DNA of 42,695 bases from Caryophanon sp036309765 (GTDB lineage Bacteria; Bacillota; Bacilli; Bacillales_A; Planococcaceae), in NCBI GenBank assembly GCA_036309765.1, contig JAXJTE010000191.1, forward strand, positions 1-42,695. Reading direction: 5' to 3'. The position numbers and the translations under genes are program-made. The notes under the pieces are model-generated. The model worked only from the letters and a program-made list of their open reading frames with translations, did no database searches and had not been told where the DNA came from. Shown piece after piece: positions 33,224 through 40,830 of this stretch. The stretch's first letter is position 1, and each line of letters starts with the position of its first letter.

Positions 33224-33829
33224 ATGTCTCGTTACACAGGTCCATCTTGGAAAGTTTCTCGTCGCTTAGGTATTTCTTTAAGCGGTACAGGTAAAGAATT
33301 AGAAAAGCGTCCATACGCTCCAGGTCAACACGGCCCGAACTCTCGTGGTAAAAAATCAGAGTACGGTCTACAATTAACTGAAAAGCAAAAATTACGTCAC
33401 ATGTACGGTATGACTGAGCGTCAATTCAAAAACGTATACATCAAAGCTGGTAAAATCCGCACTGGTCTACACGGTGAGAACTTCATGATCTTACTTGAAA
33501 CTCGCTTAGACAACTTAGTATACCGTTTAGGTTTAGCTCGTACTCGTCGTGCAGCTCGTCAATTAGTTAACCACGGTCACATTTTAGTTGACGGTAAACG
33601 CGTTGACATCCCATCTTACTCAGTAAAACCAGGTCAAACAATCTCTTTACGTGAGAAATCAGCTAACTTAACAGTTGTTGCTGAAGCAATCGAAGTAAAC
33701 AACTTCGTACCAGAATATTTATCATTCGATGCTGACTCTAAAGTAGGTACATTCGTACGTTTACCAGAGCGCTCTGAATTATCAGCTGAAATCAACGAGC
33801 AATTAATCGTAGAGTACTACTCTCGTTAA
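33224..33829 (+). CDS. rpsD: 30S ribosomal protein S4
   Basis: Primary 16S rRNA-binding protein and assembly starter of the small subunit. The 201 residues are closely similar to B. subtilis S4 (200). The N-terminal RYTGPSWKVSRRLG, and the S4 RNA-binding domain (about 92-155) with RLDNLVYRLGLARTRRAARQLVNHGHILVDG, are visible. There is no zinc-binding cysteine cluster, as in other Bacillus S4. AAAGGAGGAG lies before the ATG. Codon bias is extreme. It is the only ribosomal gene here, as in Bacillus, where rpsD is outside the main ribosomal cluster. Confidence 0.98.
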   Translation: MSRYTGPSWKVSRRLGISLSGTGKELEKRPYAPGQHGPNSRGKKSEYGLQLTEKQKLRHMYGMTERQFKNVYIKAGKIRTGLHGENFMILLETRLDNLVYRLGLARTRRAARQLVNHGHILVDGKRVDIPSYSVKPGQTISLREKSANLTVVAEAIEVNNFVPEYLSFDADSKVGTFVRLPERSELSAEINEQLIVEYYSR

Positions 33830-33858
33830 TTTAAACTTGTTGCATTTAGCGACAAACG

Positions 33859-33902
33859 AAACCGTAGTGCCATTGTGTATACAATGTGCGCTACGGTTTT
33901 TT
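33859..33902 (+). terminator. Intrinsic terminator of rpsD
   Basis: Long hairpin: 33859-33867 with 33891-33899 outside and CATTGT/ACAATG inside, followed by six T (33897-33902). Confidence 0.9.
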
Positions 33903-33918
33903 CGTTTGACGAGAAATG

Positions 33919-34022
33919 TGTTGCTCTTCACGTCGAGGCAGGCTTTCCGCGGGCGTGGCTCGAGCCTGTAGTCTCTCGCTCACGCTTTTCCCGCTGGAGT
34001 CCGCCTCTTGTTACGAGCAACA
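33919..34022. repeat. About 104-base GC-rich foldback repeat
   Basis: Perfect 8-bp ends TGTTGCTC (33919-33926) and GAGCAACA (34015-34022), with inner imperfect pairings of CGAGGC...GCCTC and CGTGG...CACG type. Phrases such as GCTTTCCGCGGGCG and CCCGCTGGAGTC are typical of dispersed intergenic repeats in Bacillaceae genomes. It lies between two convergent terminators, a neutral site for insertion. It encodes no credible protein. Confidence 0.5.
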
Positions 34023-34074
34023 TACTTCCACCTAATCTTACAACTACGCTAAGAAACTCGGACGTTAAAGACAT

Positions 34075-34107
34075 AAAAAAACCGCCCAAGAGTGTTCTCT
34101 CGGACGG
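34075..34107 (-). terminator. Intrinsic terminator of tyrS
   Basis: Eleven-bp stem 34082-34092 with 34097-34107, with two G-U pairs and a four-base loop, followed by seven T on the minus strand. Confidence 0.88.
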
Positions 34108-34116
34108 CTGTACTAA

Positions 34117-35409
34117 TTAAAGATTGTCTATAAACAATTGGTCACTAAACTGCACCATCGTGTATTTTTTCTTACCGCGACGGATGATTGAGAATGCATC
34201 GTCTAAACGATCTTTTGCGTCGACTGTGTATTCAAGATCTTGTACTTTTTCGCCGTTCACCGAAATTGCACCGTTCGTTACGTCCTCGCGTGCTTGGCGC
34301 TTCGATGGTGAAATGCCTGCTTGCACAAGTAGCTCGACGATGTTGATGTCTTCTTTTGCTAGCTCTGTAGAAGGCACATCTTTAAATGCATCCTTCATTT
34401 CGTCTGTTGATAACGCCTTTAAGTCACCAGAGAATAATGCCGCTGTAATGCGCTGCGCTGTCGCAAGTGCTTCGTCGCCGTGAATTAAGCGCGTCATTTC
34501 TTCTGCTAGTGCTTTTTGTGCTTTACGTAAGTGCGCTTCTGTTTCGACTGTTTCTGCTAGCGCTTCAATTTCCTCGCGCGTTAAGAACGTAAAGATTTTT
34601 AAGTATTTAATCACGTCTGCGTCCGCTGCGTTTACCCAGAATTGATAAAACTCGTACGGAGATGTTTTCTTCGCGTCTAACCAAACCGCGCCACCTGCTG
34701 TTTTACCGAATTTCGTGCCGTCAGCTTTCGTTACGAGTGGAATCGTAATACCATACGCCTTCGCTGTTTCGTCATGCGTTTTACGGATCATTTCTAAGCC
34801 TGTTGTGATGTTACCCCATTGGTCTGAGCCACCTACTTGAATGCGCACGTTGAAGTTGTCGTATAAGTGGTTGAAGTCCATTCCTTGAATAAGCGTGTAC
34901 GCAAATTCTGTAAATGAAATACCAGAGTCTAAACGTGATGCAACTGTATCTTTACTTAAAATGTAGTTAACGTTAATTAATTTTCCGTAGTCGCGCAGGA
35001 AGTCGATTAGCGTCATTTGCCCTGCCCAGTCGTTGTTGTTTACTAAAATGGCGCCGTTGTCTGCGTCTGATGAGAAGTCGAATAAACGCTCCATTTGTGC
35101 TTTTAAGCCGCGCACGTTTGCGTCTACTTGCTCCATCGTTTGTAGTTGACGCTCCTCAGAACGTCCTGATGGGTCACCCACTGTACCTGTTGCCCCACCG
35201 ACTAATAGCACTGGCTTATGCCCTGCCTTTTGGAAGCGACGAAGTGTTAAAAGTGGTACGATATGACCGATGTGCATTGAATCTGCTGTCGGGTCAACAC
35301 CAACGTATAATGATACTTTTTCTGCATCGAGTAGCTTCTCCATACCTTCTGCGTCTGTTTGTTGATATAGCAGTCCGCGCCAGTTTAAATCTTGTAATAA
35401 TTCGTTCAT
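34117..35409 (-). CDS. tyrS: Tyrosyl-tRNA synthetase
   Basis: Class Ic synthetase charging tRNA-Tyr. The 430-residue protein has HIGH (46-49), the KMSKS-equivalent KFGKT (233-237), tyrosine-site YVGVDPTADS and GSDQWGN, and a C-terminal S4-like tRNA-binding domain (about 355-420, GISPSKRQAREDVTNGAISVNG). TTGGAGG lies before the ATG. A complete T-box leader and sigma-A promoter lie upstream, so expression responds to uncharged tRNA-Tyr. It is next to rpsD as in B. subtilis. Confidence 0.97.
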   Translation of the reverse strand: MNELLQDLNWRGLLYQQTDAEGMEKLLDAEKVSLYVGVDPTADSMHIGHIVPLLTLRRFQKAGHKPVLLVGGATGTVGDPSGRSEERQLQTMEQVDANVRGLKAQMERLFDFSSDADNGAILVNNNDWAGQMTLIDFLRDYGKLINVNYILSKDTVASRLDSGISFTEFAYTLIQGMDFNHLYDNFNVRIQVGGSDQWGNITTGLEMIRKTHDETAKAYGITIPLVTKADGTKFGKTAGGAVWLDAKKTSPYEFYQFWVNAADADVIKYLKIFTFLTREEIEALAETVETEAHLRKAQKALAEEMTRLIHGDEALATAQRITAALFSGDLKALSTDEMKDAFKDVPSTELAKEDINIVELLVQAGISPSKRQAREDVTNGAISVNGEKVQDLEYTVDAKDRLDDAFSIIRRGKKKYTMVQFSDQLFIDNL

Positions 35410-35439
35410 TGTTTATTCCTCCAAGTCGATTCGTGTAGA

Positions 35440-35693
35440 AACATAAAAAAACGCCCCTACACGTGTATTTACGTGCAGGGACGTTATCAAGTCAATTGAA
35501 AACGCGGTACCACCCGGCTTGTGCTAAGCATGGAACTTAACACCACTTTGAAGCGTCTATATCGCGACGACCCGTTGACGCTCTGGAAACGTAATTCATA
35601 GATGGTTTATGACTAGCTTTCACCGACCGCTAGCTCTCTATACAGGGAAATCATCTATTACTGCAAATCCTTCATCGCTGTCAAATCAATATA
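35440..35693 (-). promoter_or_regulatory. Tyrosine T-box riboswitch leader of tyrS
   Basis: Minus-strand GGGTGGTACCGCG at 35503-35515 is the T-box proper. The terminator stem is 35450-35464 with 35471-35485, followed by seven T at about 35444-35450. Stem I is visible from ATAGATG (about 35652-35658) pairing with CATCTAT (about 35598-35604), with a CTAGC/GCTAG distal stem. The specifier triplet UAC (Tyr) is at 35591-35593, just 3' of stem I. Uncharged tRNA-Tyr would favour the antiterminator and let tyrS be transcribed. Confidence 0.92.
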
Positions 35694-35699
35694 CACTTT

Positions 35700-35727
35700 A
35701 TTGTAATTGAATTTAGTTCGATGTCAA
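35700..35727 (-). promoter_or_regulatory. Sigma-A promoter of tyrS
   Basis: Perfect minus-strand TTGACA (35722-35727) and TACAAT (35700-35705) with a 16-bp spacer, starting the T-box transcript near 35693. Confidence 0.75.
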
Positions 35728-35754
35728 TATGTATATTTTTCTGCAATTAATATA

Positions 35755-35763
35755 TGTTATAAT
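35755..35763 (+). promoter_or_regulatory. Extended -10 promoter of the class A PBP gene
   Basis: TGTTATAAT, a perfect -10 with TG extension, lies 33 bases before the ATG and is back to back with the tyrS promoter. Confidence 0.6.
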
Positions 35764-35795
35764 AGATTGGAATTTTAGGGGGGTTAATCACAGCG

Positions 35796-38684
35796 ATGTT
35801 AAAAAACATAAATGACTTTTTAGATCGCATAGCTGAACATAAATGGATTCCTAAACTTCGTATTACAGGTGGCGTATTGTGGAACTTAGCTTTGCTGTTT
35901 TGCACACTTGCTGTCATATTTACTGTATTCGTCGGCTCAGTCGGCGCAGGTTATTTTGCTGCGCTCGTTCGGGAGGAGCCACTTCGCTCAAGTGAAGAAA
36001 TGCGCGAAGATATTTTCAGCTATGAGGAAACAAGTGAAATTTACTTTGCAAACGATATATATATCGGCAAAGTACGTACTGATTTAGAGCGCCGTGAAAC
36101 GTCATTAACGAACGTCTCACCAAACGTCATTAATGCCGTATTCGCGACAGAAGATGAATATTTCCGTGAGCATAACGGAATCGTGCCAAAAGCTGTTCTC
36201 CGAGGCATTGTACAAGATTTTACAAACTCGGCAACACAAACAGGTGGTTCAACGCTTACACAACAGCTTATTAAAAACCAAATTTTAACGAATGAAGTAT
36301 CATACGAGCGTAAAGCAAAAGAAATTCTTCTTGCGATGCGCCTAGAGCACTTCATGACGAAGGAAGAAATTTTAGAAGCGTACTTAAACATTATTCCTTA
36401 TGGGCGTAATGCAGAAGGTCGCAACATCGCAGGGATTGCAACAGCGGCAGAAGGAATTTTCGGCACAACGCCAGATAAATTAAACTTGCCGCAAGCTGCG
36501 TACATCGCCGGTATTCCGCAAGCACCATTTGCGTACACACCGTTCACACAGCGCGGTGAAATAAAAAGTGATGAAGGGCTTGAGCCAGGCTTTAACCGTA
36601 TGAAAACGGTGCTGTTTCGCATGAAGGAAGAAGGCTTTATTACGCAAGCACAGTACGATGAAGCAATCGCGTATAATTTAAAAGCGGACTTCCGCGCGAA
36701 GCAAACGTCAGGCACAGAGCTATACCCTTACATTACGTATGAAGCAGAGCGCCGCACAGTTGAAATTTTAACGAAGCAGCTCGCTGCAAAAGACGGTGTA
36801 ACGGAGCTTGAGCTTGAGCAAAACGCGAAGCTATATGAGAAGTACAGCATTTTAGCAGACCGCGACATGCGTTCAAGCGGTTACCGCATTTACACAACGA
36901 TCGACAAAACGATGTACGATGCATTAAATGCAGCAGCTGCTGAATTTAATTCGTACGGTCAAACGATGACTTCAACGAAAACAGACCCTGAAACAGGTGA
37001 AACGATTGAAGTGAAGGAGCCTGTACAAGTTGCTTCTGTATTAATGGACAACAAAACAGGTCGCATTATCGCGTTCGTCGGTGGACGTGATTTCGCAACA
37101 GATGAGTTAAACTATGCAACACAAGGCTATCGTTCAAACGGTTCGACGATGAAGCCGCTACTCGTATACGCACCAGCAATTGATTTAGGCTTTATCGGTG
37201 CAGGTAGCCCAGTAGTCGATGTGAAATTTGTGCGTAAAAGCGATAACTATGCACCGGAAAACTTCATTCCGACGCAGGAGCTTGGGTTGATCTCAGCGCG
37301 TAAAGCTTTAGCGTTATCACAAAACTTACCAGCGCTTCGTTTATACAACATGACGCTAACAGACCATAAGCCACAAGCATACATTGAAAACATGAATTTC
37401 AGCCGCGTTAACGAAAACAATTTAACGAATTTATCTGCTGCACTTGGTGGCGGTATTGAAATGACCGTTGAAGAAAATACAGCAGCGTACGCTTCACTCG
37501 CAAACGGTGGTCAATATAACCCAGGCTATATGATTGAAAAAATTGTCGACTTAGACGGCAATGTCGTGTTCGAACAAAAAGTGGAGCCGACACAAATTTA
37601 CAAGCCAGAAACAGCGTACATCGTATCAGATATGTTAAAAGATTCGCTTGATCAAGGGCATACAGCAGCTAAGGCTGGTAGTCAGCTACGATTTAGCTAT
37701 GAACACGTATCAGCAAAAACAGGTACGTCGCAAAGATTCCATGACGTATGGTTAATGGGTTACAACCCGAACATTACATTAAGTGCATGGCTTGGCTACG
37801 GGATTCCGAAGCCGCTTAACACAATGGTCAACACGTATGGTGAGCCAAGTGCCCGCGTCAACGCACTATGGGCAAAACTAATGAATACGGTTTATGCAAC
37901 GAACCCAGATTTAGTGAGTCCAAACACAAAAATGGCAAAACCAGAAAACGTTGTCGCTCAATCATTCTGTGGCATTTCAGGACGCCTTTTATCAAGCGCT
38001 TGTTCAGCAGCAGGATTTGGCGTAACGGATTTATTTAACAAAGCCGTATTCGTTCCAACGAAAGTGGACGACAGTATCGTGTCATCAAGCGCGGTTACAA
38101 TTGGCGGTCAAAAATATACGCCACTTAAAGGCACACCATCTGCATTCATTACAAATGGTGGTGTTGCACTCAGCCAAAGCTTCGCAAAACGCATGCTCGG
38201 CTCACTCGGTGGCGATCCATCGAAATTAGTTTCTCACGCGTCATACGGAGGTGGAGCTGTCCGCTCTATGCGAGATGATGGGGTGGCACCTGCCGCACCC
38301 AGTACAGCCGTAAATGGTTCGACAATCTCTTGGTCAGCATCTTCTTCTCGTGACGTAGTTGGATATTACATTTACAGACAAGGTGGCGGACGTATCGGTA
38401 CCGTTTCAGAAGGCAGCCGTCGTTCTCGTACGATTGGCTATGGTTCGTATTACGTAACAGCTGTTGATATTGCAGGACGTGAATCTGGTGCGTCTAACGT
38501 CGTATCATATAGCGCACCGCCTCCACCGAAACCAAAACCTTCAACAAACAGCGGTGGCAACAGTGGCGGTTCTTCTTCAAATGAAGGAGGCAATGCACCA
38601 GCAACGCCTCCAGCAGAACAACCTGCTCCAGAGCCAGCTACACCACCTGCTGCTGAAGGTGAATCAGAAAGCGGCACTCCATAA
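35796..38684 (+). CDS. Class A penicillin-binding protein (PBP1A family) with fibronectin III tail
   Basis: Bifunctional peptidoglycan synthase of 962 residues. Short cytoplasmic start, one membrane anchor (about 27-55), glycosyltransferase GT51 (about 75-260) with E119 in EDEYFREH, GGSTLTQQL (150-158) and RKAKEILLAMRLE. The transpeptidase (about 405-700) has S450-x-x-K453 (STMKP), S508-x-N510 and K641-T-G (KTGTS). A cysteine pair C725/C736 follows, then a fibronectin III-like module (about 830-905) and a P/G/S/E-rich, disordered tail (about 907-962). AGGGGGG lies upstream of the ATG. It converges on two glucosaminidase genes, so synthesis and cleavage of the wall are neighbours. B. subtilis does not have a PBP next to tyrS. 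Confidence 0.93.
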   Translation: MLKNINDFLDRIAEHKWIPKLRITGGVLWNLALLFCTLAVIFTVFVGSVGAGYFAALVREEPLRSSEEMREDIFSYEETSEIYFANDIYIGKVRTDLERRETSLTNVSPNVINAVFATEDEYFREHNGIVPKAVLRGIVQDFTNSATQTGGSTLTQQLIKNQILTNEVSYERKAKEILLAMRLEHFMTKEEILEAYLNIIPYGRNAEGRNIAGIATAAEGIFGTTPDKLNLPQAAYIAGIPQAPFAYTPFTQRGEIKSDEGLEPGFNRMKTVLFRMKEEGFITQAQYDEAIAYNLKADFRAKQTSGTELYPYITYEAERRTVEILTKQLAAKDGVTELELEQNAKLYEKYSILADRDMRSSGYRIYTTIDKTMYDALNAAAAEFNSYGQTMTSTKTDPETGETIEVKEPVQVASVLMDNKTGRIIAFVGGRDFATDELNYATQGYRSNGSTMKPLLVYAPAIDLGFIGAGSPVVDVKFVRKSDNYAPENFIPTQELGLISARKALALSQNLPALRLYNMTLTDHKPQAYIENMNFSRVNENNLTNLSAALGGGIEMTVEENTAAYASLANGGQYNPGYMIEKIVDLDGNVVFEQKVEPTQIYKPETAYIVSDMLKDSLDQGHTAAKAGSQLRFSYEHVSAKTGTSQRFHDVWLMGYNPNITLSAWLGYGIPKPLNTMVNTYGEPSARVNALWAKLMNTVYATNPDLVSPNTKMAKPENVVAQSFCGISGRLLSSACSAAGFGVTDLFNKAVFVPTKVDDSIVSSSAVTIGGQKYTPLKGTPSAFITNGGVALSQSFAKRMLGSLGGDPSKLVSHASYGGGAVRSMRDDGVAPAAPSTAVNGSTISWSASSSRDVVGYYIYRQGGGRIGTVSEGSRRSRTIGYGSYYVTAVDIAGRESGASNVVSYSAPPPPKPKPSTNSGGNSGGSSSNEGGNAPATPPAEQPAPEPATPPAAEGESESGTP

Positions 38685-38690
38685 ACAAAA

Positions 38691-38735
38691 GAAAAGGCAA
38701 TGCTCGTCATCAACTGACAAGCATTGCCTTTTTTG
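38691..38735. terminator. Bidirectional terminator between PBP and glucosaminidase genes
   Basis: Perfect 13-bp stem 38692-38704 with 38720-38732, A-rich on one side and T-rich on the other. Confidence 0.9.
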
Positions 38736-38741
38736 TTGTAC

Positions 38742-40805
38742 TTAATGCGTCGCTACTTTTTCTAACACGTTTTTACGTACGTATACTGCTTTGTACGCGC
38801 TCGTGTCTGATGAAATTTTGTAGAAGTTCGCGCCCTCTTCTAAAATTAATACGAACTTGCCTTTTGCATTGCCGTTATACGTGAATGCAGACTGTGTTAA
38901 GCCTGAGTAACGATACGTTTGCACCGTGTTTTCTGTTAGACGAGCAACTTGGTAGCGCGTATCTTGACCGTAGCCAAGCGTTGACATCATCTTCATCATG
39001 CGGTAGTAATGCCCTGCAATTTTTGCACCCCAATATGGATCAGATGCATATTTGACGTTCATGCCGTAGTCTTTATTACCAAACACTGTACCGTTCGGGA
39101 ACCAAGATGTTGGCGGTAAATATTTTTTCTCTAAATATTGAATGACTAACGTTTCGATATTATTTGCCACTGACGGGTACGTGTCGGCTGGGTTACCGTT
39201 ATCCGTTACGTTTAAGCCAAATAAGTTGTTATGCTTTAACGCGTGGTCACTCATGCCGTATGCACTTTCATGCTGCGCCATCGAAAGAATCGCTAGTGCG
39301 TTAATGTTGTATTTATTTTGTAGTGCAATGAGTGTTGCACCTAAGTTTTTAATTTTACTTTTTTGTACCGCAGATGAGCCGCGTGTTTTTAAAATTTCTT
39401 GAATGTAGCGGTCAATTTGCGCTGCTGTAAATTTTGTTTGTGTGCGTACTGATGCAACTTGGTAGTACGGGTAGCTTGTGCCGATGACTTTACCTGTTGC
39501 GTCAGTAAATGTTGCACCGTCTAAGCTATAATATTTCACACCGCGTACCATGAATTTTGGTGCCGCGCTAATTGTGTACGAATCGTAGCTGTTTTTTGAT
39601 GGTGCGTAAATGTAATGTGCTAGCTCGCCGTTTACGTTCGCGTAGTAATTGCGCGTGAAGTAAGCATTAAATGGCTTTAATACGGCGTTATCATGTGCGA
39701 TGTAGCCTTCTTGCCCAGCAACATTTACTTTAATTGAACGCTCCGTTGCATCAATGTAAGCAATTTCAGAGTTCGCCGGTAAGTACGTGCGCTCTTTCGT
39801 TAAATTCGCATCGTTGAATACGCGCGTTAACACGTTGCCGTTTGCTGCTTTCGTTTGAATAAAGCCGCTTTTCATCGCAACGAGTTGACCGTTTTTCACG
39901 ATACCTTGGTTGTTGCCTACGCGCTTTTTCGCCTCCGCAAATGTTGAGTACGTTGAATGCACGTTGTAGCCACCGTTACTTAAAATATTCACGACGCTGT
40001 AATTCGACGTCGGTGGTGGTGCTGGTGCTGGTGTTGGCGTCGGTGCTGGTGTTTCTTCCACTGCCGCTTCGCCGATTGTAAATGACTGCGCAATGCTAAA
40101 GCCGTAGCGATTGCCGCTTGCTGTTTCCGTGCGATCTACCATGACTAATTGATACGTTTTACCGTCCTCATAGCCGCTTAATGGTGGTTGTAACGTAACT
40201 TTTTTACCTGAAACAGTTACGCGACTAAATGTGTAGCCATTTAGCTTCTTGCCATTTTGGTCCGCAATATAGAAGTTCGAGCGGTTAATGACTGTTTTCT
40301 TCGGTGCTTCGTTTAACTGAAGCGTCCATGTGTTATCATCGTTAAGCTTCGCTGTATATGCATCGCTCGTAACACTCGGTTTCTCAGTCGGCGCTGTTAC
40401 TGCCGGCTTGTCTGATGGTTGCGTTGTAGCAGGTCCTGTTAAAAACTTCTCTGCTACATTGACGTTAAATGATTCGCCTGATGATTTTGTGAGGCGATCT
40501 GTAATAACTAATGTGTATGTTTTGCCTTCTTCATAGCCTGCTTTTGGTGGCTTTACCGTTACAACTTTGCCTTTTACCGTTACAAAGCTGTACGTGTAGC
40601 CGCTTAGCTTCTTGCCATTTTCATCGCCAATGTAAATGTTTGAGCGGTTAATGACACTCGTCTTTACGTTGTCAGAAAACGTCACAGTCCATGTGTAGTC
40701 GCTCGCCATTTTAAGCGTGTACGGTACATCCGCAGACGCTGCTCGTGGCGTGACGACCGCAAGCAACATCGCACAGAAAATAAGAATTGCTTGTACTTTT
40801 TTCAA
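38742..40805 (-). CDS. Secreted N-acetylglucosaminidase with two repeated N-terminal modules
   Basis: An exported wall hydrolase of 687 residues. Signal peptide 1-25, with a cleavage site after AASA. Two homologous modules follow (about 28-122 and 150-245), each with TVINRSN[IF]YI, DxNGKKL and GYE[ED]GKTY; they look like Ig-like SbsA/Big modules. A proline-rich linker (250-266) leads to an SH3-like middle part (about 268-455), then a glucosaminidase domain (about 460-640) with the catalytic glutamate E513 in AQHESAYGMS and NNLFGLNV. This family cuts GlcNAc-MurNAc bonds. A ribosome site GGAGG lies before the ATG. It is 25 bases downstream of a paralogue that ends the same way, so the two form an operon from a tandem duplication. 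Confidence 0.88.
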   Translation of the reverse strand: MKKVQAILIFCAMLLAVVTPRAASADVPYTLKMASDYTWTVTFSDNVKTSVINRSNIYIGDENGKKLSGYTYSFVTVKGKVVTVKPPKAGYEEGKTYTLVITDRLTKSSGESFNVNVAEKFLTGPATTQPSDKPAVTAPTEKPSVTSDAYTAKLNDDNTWTLQLNEAPKKTVINRSNFYIADQNGKKLNGYTFSRVTVSGKKVTLQPPLSGYEDGKTYQLVMVDRTETASGNRYGFSIAQSFTIGEAAVEETPAPTPTPAPAPPPTSNYSVVNILSNGGYNVHSTYSTFAEAKKRVGNNQGIVKNGQLVAMKSGFIQTKAANGNVLTRVFNDANLTKERTYLPANSEIAYIDATERSIKVNVAGQEGYIAHDNAVLKPFNAYFTRNYYANVNGELAHYIYAPSKNSYDSYTISAAPKFMVRGVKYYSLDGATFTDATGKVIGTSYPYYQVASVRTQTKFTAAQIDRYIQEILKTRGSSAVQKSKIKNLGATLIALQNKYNINALAILSMAQHESAYGMSDHALKHNNLFGLNVTDNGNPADTYPSVANNIETLVIQYLEKKYLPPTSWFPNGTVFGNKDYGMNVKYASDPYWGAKIAGHYYRMMKMMSTLGYGQDTRYQVARLTENTVQTYRYSGLTQSAFTYNGNAKGKFVLILEEGANFYKISSDTSAYKAVYVRKNVLEKVATH

Positions 40806-40830
40806 AATGTGTAACCTCCAATATCATGTG

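Noticed and set aside
33875..34120. An 81-codon plus-strand frame between rpsD and tyrS
   Set aside because: It starts within the rpsD terminator, crosses the foldback repeat and ends in the tyrS terminator; no ribosome site.
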